The notes under the pieces were generated by a model. It was given only the letters and a program-made list of their open reading frames with translations. It searched no databases and was not told the origin of the DNA. From Bacillota bacterium (GTDB lineage Bacteria; Bacillota; Bacilli; Lactobacillales; Aerococcaceae), in NCBI GenBank assembly GCA_023442905.1, contig JAEZWY010000072.1, positions 1 to 11,457 on the forward strand: a stretch of DNA of 11,457 bases. Reading direction: 5' to 3'. Positions 1-6,133 of the stretch are shown here, in pieces (the first letter of the stretch is position 1; every line of letters starts with the position of its first letter). A program made the translations under genes and the position numbers.

Positions 1-761
1 CTTTAAAAGACATGTTGCTTGATCAAAGTTTCGGAGATTCCGCTAGCCAAGTCGTTATAGAAGACTATTTAGATGGCTATGAGCAGTCTCTTTTATGTTT
101 CGTGTCCAATAACCAATTGGTACCCATGGAGACGGCCCAAGATTATAAGAAGGCATTTGATGGCGATTTAGGGCCCAATACGGGTGGCGTAGGTGTTTAT
201 TCTTTACCAAAAATGCATGAAACCACAGATCCGGCCTTGGATGCACAGATCAAAGCTATTTTGGGGCAAATTGAACGTGGGTTAATCGCTGAAAAATTTT
301 CTTTTTATGGGATTTTGTTTATTGGCTTTATGATTCAAGATGGCCAAGCGAAAGTCTTGGAATTTAATGTCCGCTTTGGGGATCCTGAGACGGAAGTCCT
401 TTTACCAAGACTGGAAAGTGACTTGCTGACAGTTTTTGAAAAGACCCTAGCTGGCACTTTAAAACCCAGCGATTTAATTTGGTCTAAGCAAGCAGCAGTC
501 GGGGTGGTCTTATATTCTAAAGGCTATCCAGGTTCTTACGACAACCATGTTGCGATTGAATTCTTACCTGAAGATGCCTTGATTTTCCACAACGGTACGA
601 CGACAGATGAAACAGGGCAATTGATTACAAACGGTGGCCGTGTCCTAACGCCAGTTGCCTTAGCAGACGATATTCAAAGCGCCCGCCAGGCAGCCTACAA
701 GCTTGTGGGCCAGATTCACGGCGCATCACTGACTTACCGGACCGATATTGCTAAGTTATAA
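1..761 (+). CDS. purD: Phosphoribosylamine--glycine ligase, C-terminal part (5' end outside window)
   Basis: GAR synthetase joins 5-phosphoribosylamine and glycine using ATP, the second step of de novo purine synthesis in the cytosol. The reading frame enters at base 3 without a start, and about 252 codons are visible, so roughly the last 60% of a protein normally near 420 residues is present. The visible part holds the ATP-grasp domain: a stretch reading VVIEDYLDGYEQSL, then AQDYKKAFDGDLGPNTGG, then EFNVRFGDPETEVLLPRL, whose Glu and Asn belong to the Mg-ATP site in the family. The C-terminal beta-domain (around GVVLYSKGYPG) follows. The internal ATG at base 12 is not the true start, because homology continues upstream of it. 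A terminator follows at once, so this is probably the last gene of a purine operon. Confidence 0.96.
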   Translation, partial: LKDMLLDQSFGDSASQVVIEDYLDGYEQSLLCFVSNNQLVPMETAQDYKKAFDGDLGPNTGGVGVYSLPKMHETTDPALDAQIKAILGQIERGLIAEKFSFYGILFIGFMIQDGQAKVLEFNVRFGDPETEVLLPRLESDLLTVFEKTLAGTLKPSDLIWSKQAAVGVVLYSKGYPGSYDNHVAIEFLPEDALIFHNGTTTDETGQLITNGGRVLTPVALADDIQSARQAAYKLVGQIHGASLTYRTDIAKL

Positions 762-777
762 ATGTAAATTCTTTTCC

Positions 778-835
778 AAAGCTAGTATGCGACAGCTATT
801 CCAATGGGGTAGCTCAGTATACTAGCTTTTTTATT
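778..835 (+). terminator. Rho-independent terminator after purD
   Basis: The arm AAAGCTAGTAT (778-788) pairs perfectly with ATACTAGCTTT (819-829). An inner AGCTA/TAGCT pairing extends the stem, and a T-run (827-832) follows. It begins 16 bases after the purD stop codon. Confidence 0.9.
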
Positions 836-856
836 GGCAAAATGGCTAAGTTATGG

Positions 857-890
857 GGAAAACGCTATCAGAAAATAAAAAACGTTTTCA
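857..890 (+). promoter_or_regulatory. Two cre-like sites (possible CcpA binding) upstream of the efflux operon
   Basis: GGAAAACGCTATCA at 857-870 matches the catabolite-responsive element consensus TGWAANCGNTNWCA at all positions but the first. The complement of 877-890, TGAAAACGTTTTTT, matches 12 of 14. They lie 20 bases apart and 34 to 67 bases upstream of the -35 element. The same bases also form a 7-bp inverted repeat (GAAAACG/CGTTTTC). No binding is shown; this rests on consensus resemblance alone. Confidence 0.35.
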
Positions 891-923
891 TGAAAAAAAT
901 CATATTTTTCTGGACCTGGTTCG

Positions 924-951
924 TTGACATTGGTGAATTTCTAAGTAAAAT
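924..951 (+). promoter_or_regulatory. Sigma-A promoter of the marR-ABC operon
   Basis: A perfect -35 box TTGACA (924-929) is followed after 16 bases by TAAAAT (946-951), a 5/6 match to the -10 consensus. The predicted transcription start is near 958, giving a leader of about 60 bases before the marR GTG. Confidence 0.75.
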
Positions 952-969
952 AGTTAGTATGCGAACTAT
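950..969 (+). promoter_or_regulatory. Putative MarR operator
   Basis: ATAGTT (950-955) and AACTAT (964-969) form a perfect inverted repeat with an 8-base spacer. The site overlaps the last bases of the -10 box and the expected start point. Its size and position suit a dimeric MarR-type repressor controlling its own operon. The assignment to the adjacent regulator is inference. Confidence 0.6.
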
Positions 970-1019
970 AAGGTTCGGGTGCGACTAATTAAAAATAGAC
1001 ATGTAAGGAAGGTGAAGAA

Positions 1020-1469
1020 GTGATACATGAGGATCGTCCATTATATATAGGTGGTCTGCTACGGGAGTTAACAATTGCAGTCCATCGAAATATTGGTGTA
1101 GAACTTAGTGAGCACGAATTGGGAGATATGAAGGGTCCACAATCGATGGCATTGGGTTATCTAATCCATGCGTCAGCACAAGATGAAATCTATGTGAAAG
1201 ACCTGGAAAAATATATGAAGATTCGTAAATCTACTGCGTCTGAATTGGTCAGCCGATTAGAGAAGAATGGGTATGTGAAGACGGAGAAATCGCAAAAAGA
1301 TGGTCGATTAAAAAGGCTAATTGTTACAGAGGAAGGACATGAAGCCCATGACCGGATTCTCCAATTTTTACAAGAGATAGATGACAGATTAGTTGAAGGT
1401 CTCTCAAAGGAAGAGGTTGACACTTTCGTCAACTTATTAAATAGACTAATTCAGAACATGCTGCCTTAA
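1020..1469 (+). CDS. MarR-family transcriptional regulator
   Basis: A winged-helix regulator of 149 residues, the usual MarR length. An N-terminal dimerisation helix is followed by the wHTH at about residues 57-103: the recognition helix is around KSTASELVSRLEKNGY (70-85) and the wing carries KSQKDGRLKRLIVTEEG (90-106). C-terminal helices complete the dimer interface. The start is GTG, chosen because AAGGAAGG lies 7 bases upstream and the homology begins there. It lies 29 bases before the first ABC gene and shares its promoter. It probably represses the operon and responds to a small-molecule substrate of the exporter; the ligand cannot be read from the sequence. Confidence 0.92.
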   Translation: MIHEDRPLYIGGLLRELTIAVHRNIGVELSEHELGDMKGPQSMALGYLIHASAQDEIYVKDLEKYMKIRKSTASELVSRLEKNGYVKTEKSQKDGRLKRLIVTEEGHEAHDRILQFLQEIDDRLVEGLSKEEVDTFVNLLNRLIQNMLP

Positions 1470-1498
1470 AAAAGGTGGGTATTAGGAGGTAATGAAAG

Positions 1499-3274
1499 GT
1501 GCTAAAAATATTAGCGAAAGCAAATAAAAAGGAAAAACTTCTTGCTTTACTAAGCGTGTTGCTGATAATGCTACAAGTTTACTTAGAGTTAGAAATCCCT
1601 GACTACATGTCAGAAATTACAGCGTTACTACAAATGCCAGATACCGTGACAGCGGATATTTGGGAACCAGGTTTAATCATGGTTGGTTTATCACTAGCAT
1701 CTTTTGCCTCTGCTATATTGGTAGGATTTTTTGCTGCACGTATTGCCGCAAGTTTAACTGCCCGTATTCGTGGGGAAGTGTTTGATAAAGTCATGAACTA
1801 TTCAGCCAATGAAATCAACCATTTTTCAGTGCCAAGTTTAGTGACGCGTTCTACCAATGACTTGACCCAAATCCAAATGTTGATTGCTTTAGGACTACAA
1901 GTCGTTTTACGGGGACCAATTATGTCTATTTGGGCGATTGCGAAAATTTCCGGTCAAAACTGGCAATGGTCAATGACAACTGCTGTCGCTGTTGGTGTCT
2001 TATTAATTATGATTAGCTTTATTATGTATTTTGCAGTACCTCGTTTCAGCAAAATTCAAACAATGACTGATAATCTAAATGCGGTAACCCGTGAAAATTT
2101 AACCGGTTTACGCGTTATTAGAGCTTACAATGCAGAAAAATATCAAAATAAAAAATTCGCCAAAGCTAATGACGACTTAACCAATACACAACTCTTTGTT
2201 AACCGTGTAATGGGGATCATGCAACCCGGTATGACCCTCGTATCAAGTGGTTTAACCCTAGTAGTTTACTGGTCAGGTGCTTACTTAATCGCCGATGCAG
2301 CACAAGGGACAGAGCAAATTAACCTATTCTCAGACATGGTTGTCTTCTCATCTTACGCCATGCAAGTCATCATCGGATTCTTGTTAATGGTCATGATCTT
2401 CATGATTTTACCTCGTGCCATTGTTTCGGCAAAACGAATCAACGAAGTGCTAGATTTAGCGCCTTCAATCGCTTTTAAAGCGGACAGTGTTGAAACAAGT
2501 GAACAAGGTAGCGTTGAATTTAAAAATGTAACTTTCAAATACGGTGATGATGCTAAACCAGCTCTTAAAGATATTGATTTTAAAGTCAACAAGGGTGAAA
2601 CCTTAGCAATTATTGGTTCAACTGGTTCTGGTAAATCAACATTAATCCAAATGATTCCACGTTTATATGACGTTTCAGAAGGGCAAGTGTTGGTTGATGG
2701 GCAAAATGTTAAAGACTTTGACCATGAGAGCTTGAATAATATTGTGGGTTATATGCCGCAAAAACCAGTTCTTTTCTCAGGGACCATTCGTTCAAATATG
2801 AACCTTGGTGAAAGTAATGAACATTTAGAAAATGAAACATTAACAGATGAAGAAATTTGGTCTGCACTAGATACCGCACAAGCCAGAGACTTTGTTGAAG
2901 GAGAGCCAGATCAGTTAGATACCCATGTTGCCCAAGGTGGTAATAACTTCTCCGGTGGTCAAAAACAACGTTTAGGGATTGCCCGCGTGCTTGCTCGTAA
3001 ACCAGAGATTCTGATCTTTGATGATTCATTCTCTGCTTTGGATTACCAGACAGACAAGACATTGCGTGCTGTTTTAGCGGAAAGAATGGCTGACACGACA
3101 AAAATCATTGTGGCCCAACGTATTTCAACGATTATGGATGCATATGAAATTTTAGTTCTAGATCGCGGGGAAATTGTTGGTCGCGGTAAACATCAAGAAT
3201 TATTGGCAGAAAATAAAGTATATCAAGAGATTGCTTATTCACAATTATCAGAGGAGGAATTAGCAAATGCGTAA
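1499..3274 (+). CDS. Heterodimeric ABC exporter, subunit with the degenerate Walker B/H-loop (EfrA/BmrC/LmrC-like)
   Basis: A half-transporter of 591 residues: an exporter-type membrane domain, then a nucleotide-binding domain. Six membrane segments lie near residues 14-33, 57-79, 127-149, 157-180, 240-264 and 280-304. The Walker A motif GSTGSGKST is at 373-381 (K379), and a canonical signature FSGGQ at 484-488. The residue after the Walker B aspartate D508 is D509 instead of the catalytic Glu, and the switch His is Gln (Q540, in AQR). This pattern is known from TM287-, BmrC- and LmrC-type subunits. The start is GTG with AGGAGGT 8 bases upstream; an ATG at 1492 runs into a stop after 11 codons. 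The last 8 bases overlap the next gene, so translation is coupled. It likely exports drugs or other amphiphilic compounds; the substrate is unknown. Confidence 0.93.
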   Translation: MLKILAKANKKEKLLALLSVLLIMLQVYLELEIPDYMSEITALLQMPDTVTADIWEPGLIMVGLSLASFASAILVGFFAARIAASLTARIRGEVFDKVMNYSANEINHFSVPSLVTRSTNDLTQIQMLIALGLQVVLRGPIMSIWAIAKISGQNWQWSMTTAVAVGVLLIMISFIMYFAVPRFSKIQTMTDNLNAVTRENLTGLRVIRAYNAEKYQNKKFAKANDDLTNTQLFVNRVMGIMQPGMTLVSSGLTLVVYWSGAYLIADAAQGTEQINLFSDMVVFSSYAMQVIIGFLLMVMIFMILPRAIVSAKRINEVLDLAPSIAFKADSVETSEQGSVEFKNVTFKYGDDAKPALKDIDFKVNKGETLAIIGSTGSGKSTLIQMIPRLYDVSEGQVLVDGQNVKDFDHESLNNIVGYMPQKPVLFSGTIRSNMNLGESNEHLENETLTDEEIWSALDTAQARDFVEGEPDQLDTHVAQGGNNFSGGQKQRLGIARVLARKPEILIFDDSFSALDYQTDKTLRAVLAERMADTTKIIVAQRISTIMDAYEILVLDRGEIVGRGKHQELLAENKVYQEIAYSQLSEEELANA

Positions 3275-5030
3275 GAAAAAAGATGCAAATCAACCTTCAT
3301 TGATGGTGAATATTATGAAATATGCCCGGGAATATAGATGGCCCTTTGTTGTGGCAGTTATCCTAGCAATGGGTGGCTCTATAGCATCTATTATCGGTCC
3401 TGACCGGTTAGGGGATATGACGGATAAGATTACAGAAGGATTGATGTCACCGGATGGGATTGACTTGGCGGCAGTTTCAAAAATTGCCATAACCCTTGTT
3501 ATTATCTATGTGATTGGGGCGATATTCACTTATATTCAAACTTTTGTAATGGCAACAATTATTCAAAACTTTTCAAGAAAATTACGGAAGAATGTGTCAG
3601 ATAAAATTGACCGTTTGACTTTACGCTACTTTGATAGCCATAGTCATGGGGATACTTTAAGTCGGGTAACCAATGACTTGGACTTGGTTGGACAGTCTTT
3701 AAACCAAACCATGTCCTCATTCATTCCATCTGTGACTTTACTGATCGGTACCTTGGTCATGATGTTCTACAACAATGCGATTTTAACCTTAGTCGCTTTA
3801 GTTTCTGTGGTTATCGGATTCGCTGGGATTGTCTTAATTCTAGGTCGTTCACAAGGTTATTTTATTTCACAACAAAAAAATCTAGCGAATGTGAATAGTA
3901 TTGCTGAAGAGTCTTACTCTGGTCAAAGTGTGTTAACGACTATTAATGCACGTAATCAGATGACACAAACCTTCAATGAAGCAAATGAAGCTTTATATGA
4001 TAGTGTTTGGCATGCCCAATTCCTATCAGGTATTATGCAACCCTTGATGCAATTTATCGGTAACTTCGGTTATGTGGCGGTTTCTGTTGTAGGTTCTATT
4101 ATGGCATTAAATGGTGATATTACCTTTGGGGTAGTGGTATCTTTCATGGTTTATGTGCGGATGTTCACTCAACCATTAGGGCAATTATCACAATCATTTG
4201 CTTCGTTCCAATCTGCGTCAGCAGCCTTAAATCGTGTATTTGAGTTCTTAAATGAAGAGGAAATGGCCGAAGATGCTAACTTATTACGTGAATTACCGGA
4301 TGTACATGGTGACGTCACTTTTGAACATGTACACTTTGGTTATGAAGCAGACCAACCGATTATCAAAGACTTCTCAGTAGCTGCTAAAGCTGGTCAAAAA
4401 ATTGCGATTGTAGGGCCTACAGGAGCTGGGAAAACAACCATTGTGAACTTGCTGATGAAATTCTATCCAATCGATTCAGGTGAAATTTATATTGATGGGA
4501 TACCAACAAGTGAAATCTCACGGGCAGCAATCCACGATCAATTCTCTATGGTATTGCAAGATACTTGGTTATTTGAAGGTACGATTCGTGAAAATCTGAT
4601 CTTTAACCAAGAACACATTACTGACCAGATGGTTGAACAAGCGGCTGCAGCTGTGGGTATTGACCACTTTATCAACACCTTACCAGAAGGATACGATACG
4701 GTTTTAGATGATTCAGTTACTTTATCAGTTGGACAAAAACAATTGTTCACGATTGCGCGTGCCTTACTGAAAGATGCACCTTTATTGATATTAGATGAAG
4801 CGACATCTTCAGTCGATACACGTACAGAAGTCTTATTACAAGAAGCCATGGATAAACTAATGGAAGGTAGAACATCATTTGTGATTGCCCACCGTTTATC
4901 AACTATCCGTAACGCTGATATTATCTTAGTTATGGACCACGGTAATATCATTGAACAAGGTAACCATGATGCTTTAATGGCTGAAGGTGGCTTCTATGCA
5001 GACCTTTATAATAGTCAGTTTGCAAAATAG
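3267..5030 (+). CDS. Heterodimeric ABC exporter, subunit with catalytic Glu and degenerate signature (EfrB/BmrD/LmrD-like)
   Basis: The partner half-transporter, 587 residues. Membrane segments lie near 26-45, 71-97, 150-168, 172-193, 252-282 and 287-302. In the nucleotide-binding domain, Walker A is GPTGAGKTT at 383-391 (K389), Walker B is LLILDE with D510 and catalytic E511, and the H-loop His is H542. The signature is LSVGQ (486-490) instead of LSGGQ. The defects are complementary to those of the upstream subunit. Pairing this signature with the upstream Walker A/B gives the non-hydrolysing site, and the other pairing gives the active site, as in TM287/288. The ATG lies inside the end of the previous gene, with GAGGAGG just upstream. 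A terminator follows 20 bases after the stop. Confidence 0.94.
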   Translation: MRKKKDANQPSLMVNIMKYAREYRWPFVVAVILAMGGSIASIIGPDRLGDMTDKITEGLMSPDGIDLAAVSKIAITLVIIYVIGAIFTYIQTFVMATIIQNFSRKLRKNVSDKIDRLTLRYFDSHSHGDTLSRVTNDLDLVGQSLNQTMSSFIPSVTLLIGTLVMMFYNNAILTLVALVSVVIGFAGIVLILGRSQGYFISQQKNLANVNSIAEESYSGQSVLTTINARNQMTQTFNEANEALYDSVWHAQFLSGIMQPLMQFIGNFGYVAVSVVGSIMALNGDITFGVVVSFMVYVRMFTQPLGQLSQSFASFQSASAALNRVFEFLNEEEMAEDANLLRELPDVHGDVTFEHVHFGYEADQPIIKDFSVAAKAGQKIAIVGPTGAGKTTIVNLLMKFYPIDSGEIYIDGIPTSEISRAAIHDQFSMVLQDTWLFEGTIRENLIFNQEHITDQMVEQAAAAVGIDHFINTLPEGYDTVLDDSVTLSVGQKQLFTIARALLKDAPLLILDEATSSVDTRTEVLLQEAMDKLMEGRTSFVIAHRLSTIRNADIILVMDHGNIIEQGNHDALMAEGGFYADLYNSQFAK

Positions 5031-5048
5031 CATGTAACTTTAAATTAA

Positions 5049-5138
5049 AAAATAAGAGAACAGGTTGTAAAACTTCCTGTTCTCTTATTTTTTTACTTCT
5101 GGAGCAATTCAGTTTCATATTTTCTCCCGTTCTTCAAC
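5049..5138 (+). repeat. Left copy of a ~90-bp direct repeat flanking the sulfur operon
   Basis: It contains the exporter terminator, then ACTTCTGGAGCAA and a stretch ending GTTCTTCAAC. The same elements recur in the same order at 8418-8581. The similarity runs past the hairpin on the right side, so it is more than two alike terminators. In the right copy GTTCTTCAAC is the 3' coding end of hxlR; here the similarity to hxlR stops at 5138. This suggests the left copy holds a scrap of the original exporter-hxlR junction. Confidence 0.65.
5051..5094 (+). terminator. Rho-independent terminator of the ABC exporter operon
   Basis: A perfect 14-bp stem: AATAAGAGAACAGG (5051-5064) with CCTGTTCTCTTATT (5076-5089), an 11-base loop, and seven T's (5088-5094). 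The A-rich left flank would also let it work in the other direction. Confidence 0.95.
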
Positions 5139-5165
5139 ACTGTGCATTATCCATTAAGAAAAAGC

Positions 5166-5194
5166 TTTACATATTATACCCACAGGGGTATAAT
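5166..5194 (+). promoter_or_regulatory. Sigma-A promoter of the sulfur operon
   Basis: -35 TTTACA (5166-5171), a 17-base spacer, and a perfect -10 TATAAT (5189-5194). The start point should fall near 5201, leaving a leader of only about 18 bases before the first gene. The promoter is embedded in the CstR-type palindrome, so repressor and RNA polymerase must compete. Confidence 0.88.
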
Positions 5195-5199
5195 ATGTA
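5168..5199 (+). promoter_or_regulatory. cstR operator: CstR/CsoR-type operator 1
   Basis: A perfect inverted repeat with 14-base arms (5168-5181 and 5186-5199) around ACAG. Its core TATACCC-N4-GGGTATA is the G/C-tract, AT-flanked palindrome typical of CsoR-family operators. It spans the promoter spacer and the whole -10 box. The operon encodes a CstR homologue as its last gene, which supports autoregulation. Confidence 0.85.
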
Positions 5200-5215
5200 T
5201 ACGCGTGGGGGTATA
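5198..5215 (+). promoter_or_regulatory. CstR/CsoR-type operator 2 (imperfect)
   Basis: TATAC (5198-5202), 8 bases including a GGGG tract, then GTATA (5211-5215). Operator 1 has the same TATAC-N8-GTATA frame, 23 bases upstream, or about two helical turns. It covers the predicted start point and the G-rich ribosome site of the first gene. The second half matches the consensus better than the first. Confidence 0.55.
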
Positions 5216-5218
5216 TAA

Positions 5219-5503
5219 ATGGATAGCATCCTTTTACCAAGTATTAAAGATTATCAAAAAGAAATTTCACCGTTGCTTCCGCCAAGTTTTCGCGAGTATC
5301 TCACTTGCTCTCACTATGCTCTAGCAGGGGATGGGAAACACCGGGCAACAAAAGGGTCTCTAATGCAATCTGGACGTATAATGCGGTGTCATCCATTTGT
5401 TAAAGGTGGAAACGATCTAGTGCCAAGGACATTTTCAGTCAAAAGAAATAATGAACCAAAGATAAATAGAGAGGAACAATCAAATGACAGTAAAAGTAAC
5501 TGA
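5219..5503 (+). CDS. YidD-like protein (membrane protein insertion efficiency factor family), diverged
   Basis: 94 residues. Residues 12-69 follow the YidD (DUF37) pattern: YQKEISPLLPP (12-22), TCSHYAL (29-35), KG (45-46), then RIMRCHPFVKGGNDLVP (53-69). YidD is a small inner-face membrane protein that helps YidC/Sec insertion. Against the usual PPxCRFxPTCS motif, the first Cys is Phe24, Phe is Glu26 and Pro is Leu28. Charged residues also sit in the normally hydrophobic amphipathic helix (D11, E15), while C30 and C57 remain. It is either specialised or decaying. The ATG is preceded directly by an in-frame TAA; the only ribosome site is GGGGGT (5207-5212). A tail of about 25 polar residues overlaps trxA by 20 bases. 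It is the first gene of the persulfide operon, which is unexpected. Confidence 0.8.
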   Translation: MDSILLPSIKDYQKEISPLLPPSFREYLTCSHYALAGDGKHRATKGSLMQSGRIMRCHPFVKGGNDLVPRTFSVKRNNEPKINREEQSNDSKSN

Positions 5504-5804
5504 TAGCACTTTAGCATCCGAAGTACAAGACGGAATTACATTAGTCGATTTTTGGGCTCCTTGGTGTGGACCATGTAAAATGCTAGGACCAGTATTAGAA
5601 GAATTAGCAACAGAATTTGCACCTAAAATTAAAATTGCAAAGTTGAATATTGACGAAAATAATGTAACAGCCAGTCGACTGGGTATTATGAGCATTCCGA
5701 CTATGGTTTTATATAAAGATGGTCAACCGGTTGAAAAAATAGTCGGCTACCAACCTAAAGAAGTACTAAAAGAGTATTTAACGGAAAAAGTAACAGCAAA
5801 ATAA
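5484..5804 (+). CDS. trxA: Thioredoxin
   Basis: A full-length classical thioredoxin of 106 residues. It has the redox motif WCGPC at 27-31, the buried acid D22, the cis-proline in SIPT (P72) and the GYQPKE region near the C-terminus. It is a cytosolic dithiol reductant. In this operon it probably reduces persulfides or polysulfides on rhodaneses and protein thiols and releases sulfide. This is likely a pathway-specific copy, apart from a housekeeping TrxA elsewhere. AGAGAGG lies about 9 bases upstream of the ATG, inside the end of the YidD-like gene. Confidence 0.95.
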   Translation: MTVKVTDSTLASEVQDGITLVDFWAPWCGPCKMLGPVLEELATEFAPKIKIAKLNIDENNVTASRLGIMSIPTMVLYKDGQPVEKIVGYQPKEVLKEYLTEKVTAK

Positions 5805-5827
5805 TTACTATTATGAGGAGGGAAAAT

Positions 5828-6133
5828 ATGTTTTTCAAAAAAACACCTACGATTTCAACTACTGAACTGGAGAATAAATTATCCGAAAAGCCGCAAATTA
5901 TTGATGTGAGAGAACCGCATGAATTCAAAAATGGTCATATTCCAGGAGCAAAAAATCTGCCATTGTCTAAAGTTGCTAACTACACGCCTAAAGGTCAAGT
6001 CTATGTAGTGTGTCAATCGGGAATGCGTAGTAAACGAGCAACGAAAATATTACTGAAACAAGGGCATGATGTTATCAACGTCCGTGGCGGCATGATGGCC
6101 TGGACAGGAGCAAAAATAGGGGGTAAAAATTAA
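5828..6133 (+). CDS. Single-domain rhodanese (sulfurtransferase)
   Basis: 101 residues forming one rhodanese domain: IIDVREPHEFKNGHIPGAKN, then the catalytic loop CQSGMR with the persulfide-carrying Cys at residue 62, then the closing GGMMAW. An upstream ATG at 5813 is in frame, but it lies inside or next to the AGGAGGG ribosome site (5816-5822) that serves the ATG at 5828, so 5828 is the start. It likely transfers sulfane sulfur between low-molecular-weight persulfides and acceptors. It lies 23 bases after trxA, and its stop shares one base with the next start (TAATG), indicating coupled translation. Confidence 0.92.
   Translation: MFFKKTPTISTTELENKLSEKPQIIDVREPHEFKNGHIPGAKNLPLSKVANYTPKGQVYVVCQSGMRSKRATKILLKQGHDVINVRGGMMAWTGAKIGGKN

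Noticed and set aside
12..14. ATG at 12 as the start of a short PurD
   Set aside because: The frame and PurD-like sequence continue to the left edge of the window, so the gene is cut by the window and not short.
2709..3101. 130-residue open frame on the minus strand within the first ABC gene
   Set aside because: It lies opposite a conserved nucleotide-binding domain, has no ribosome site and no recognisable domain; it is a shadow.
4538..4951. 137-residue open frame on the minus strand within the second ABC gene
   Set aside because: It lies opposite the Walker B and signature region, whose + strand coding is certain; composition is unlike a protein.
5142..5324. 60-residue + frame across the sulfur promoter
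   Set aside because: It starts upstream of the promoter, runs through the operator palindrome and overlaps the YidD-like gene in another frame; no ribosome site.
5813..5827. Upstream ATG for the first rhodanese
   Set aside because: This ATG lies in the AGGAGGG ribosome site that serves the ATG at 5828; using it would leave the gene without a ribosome site.
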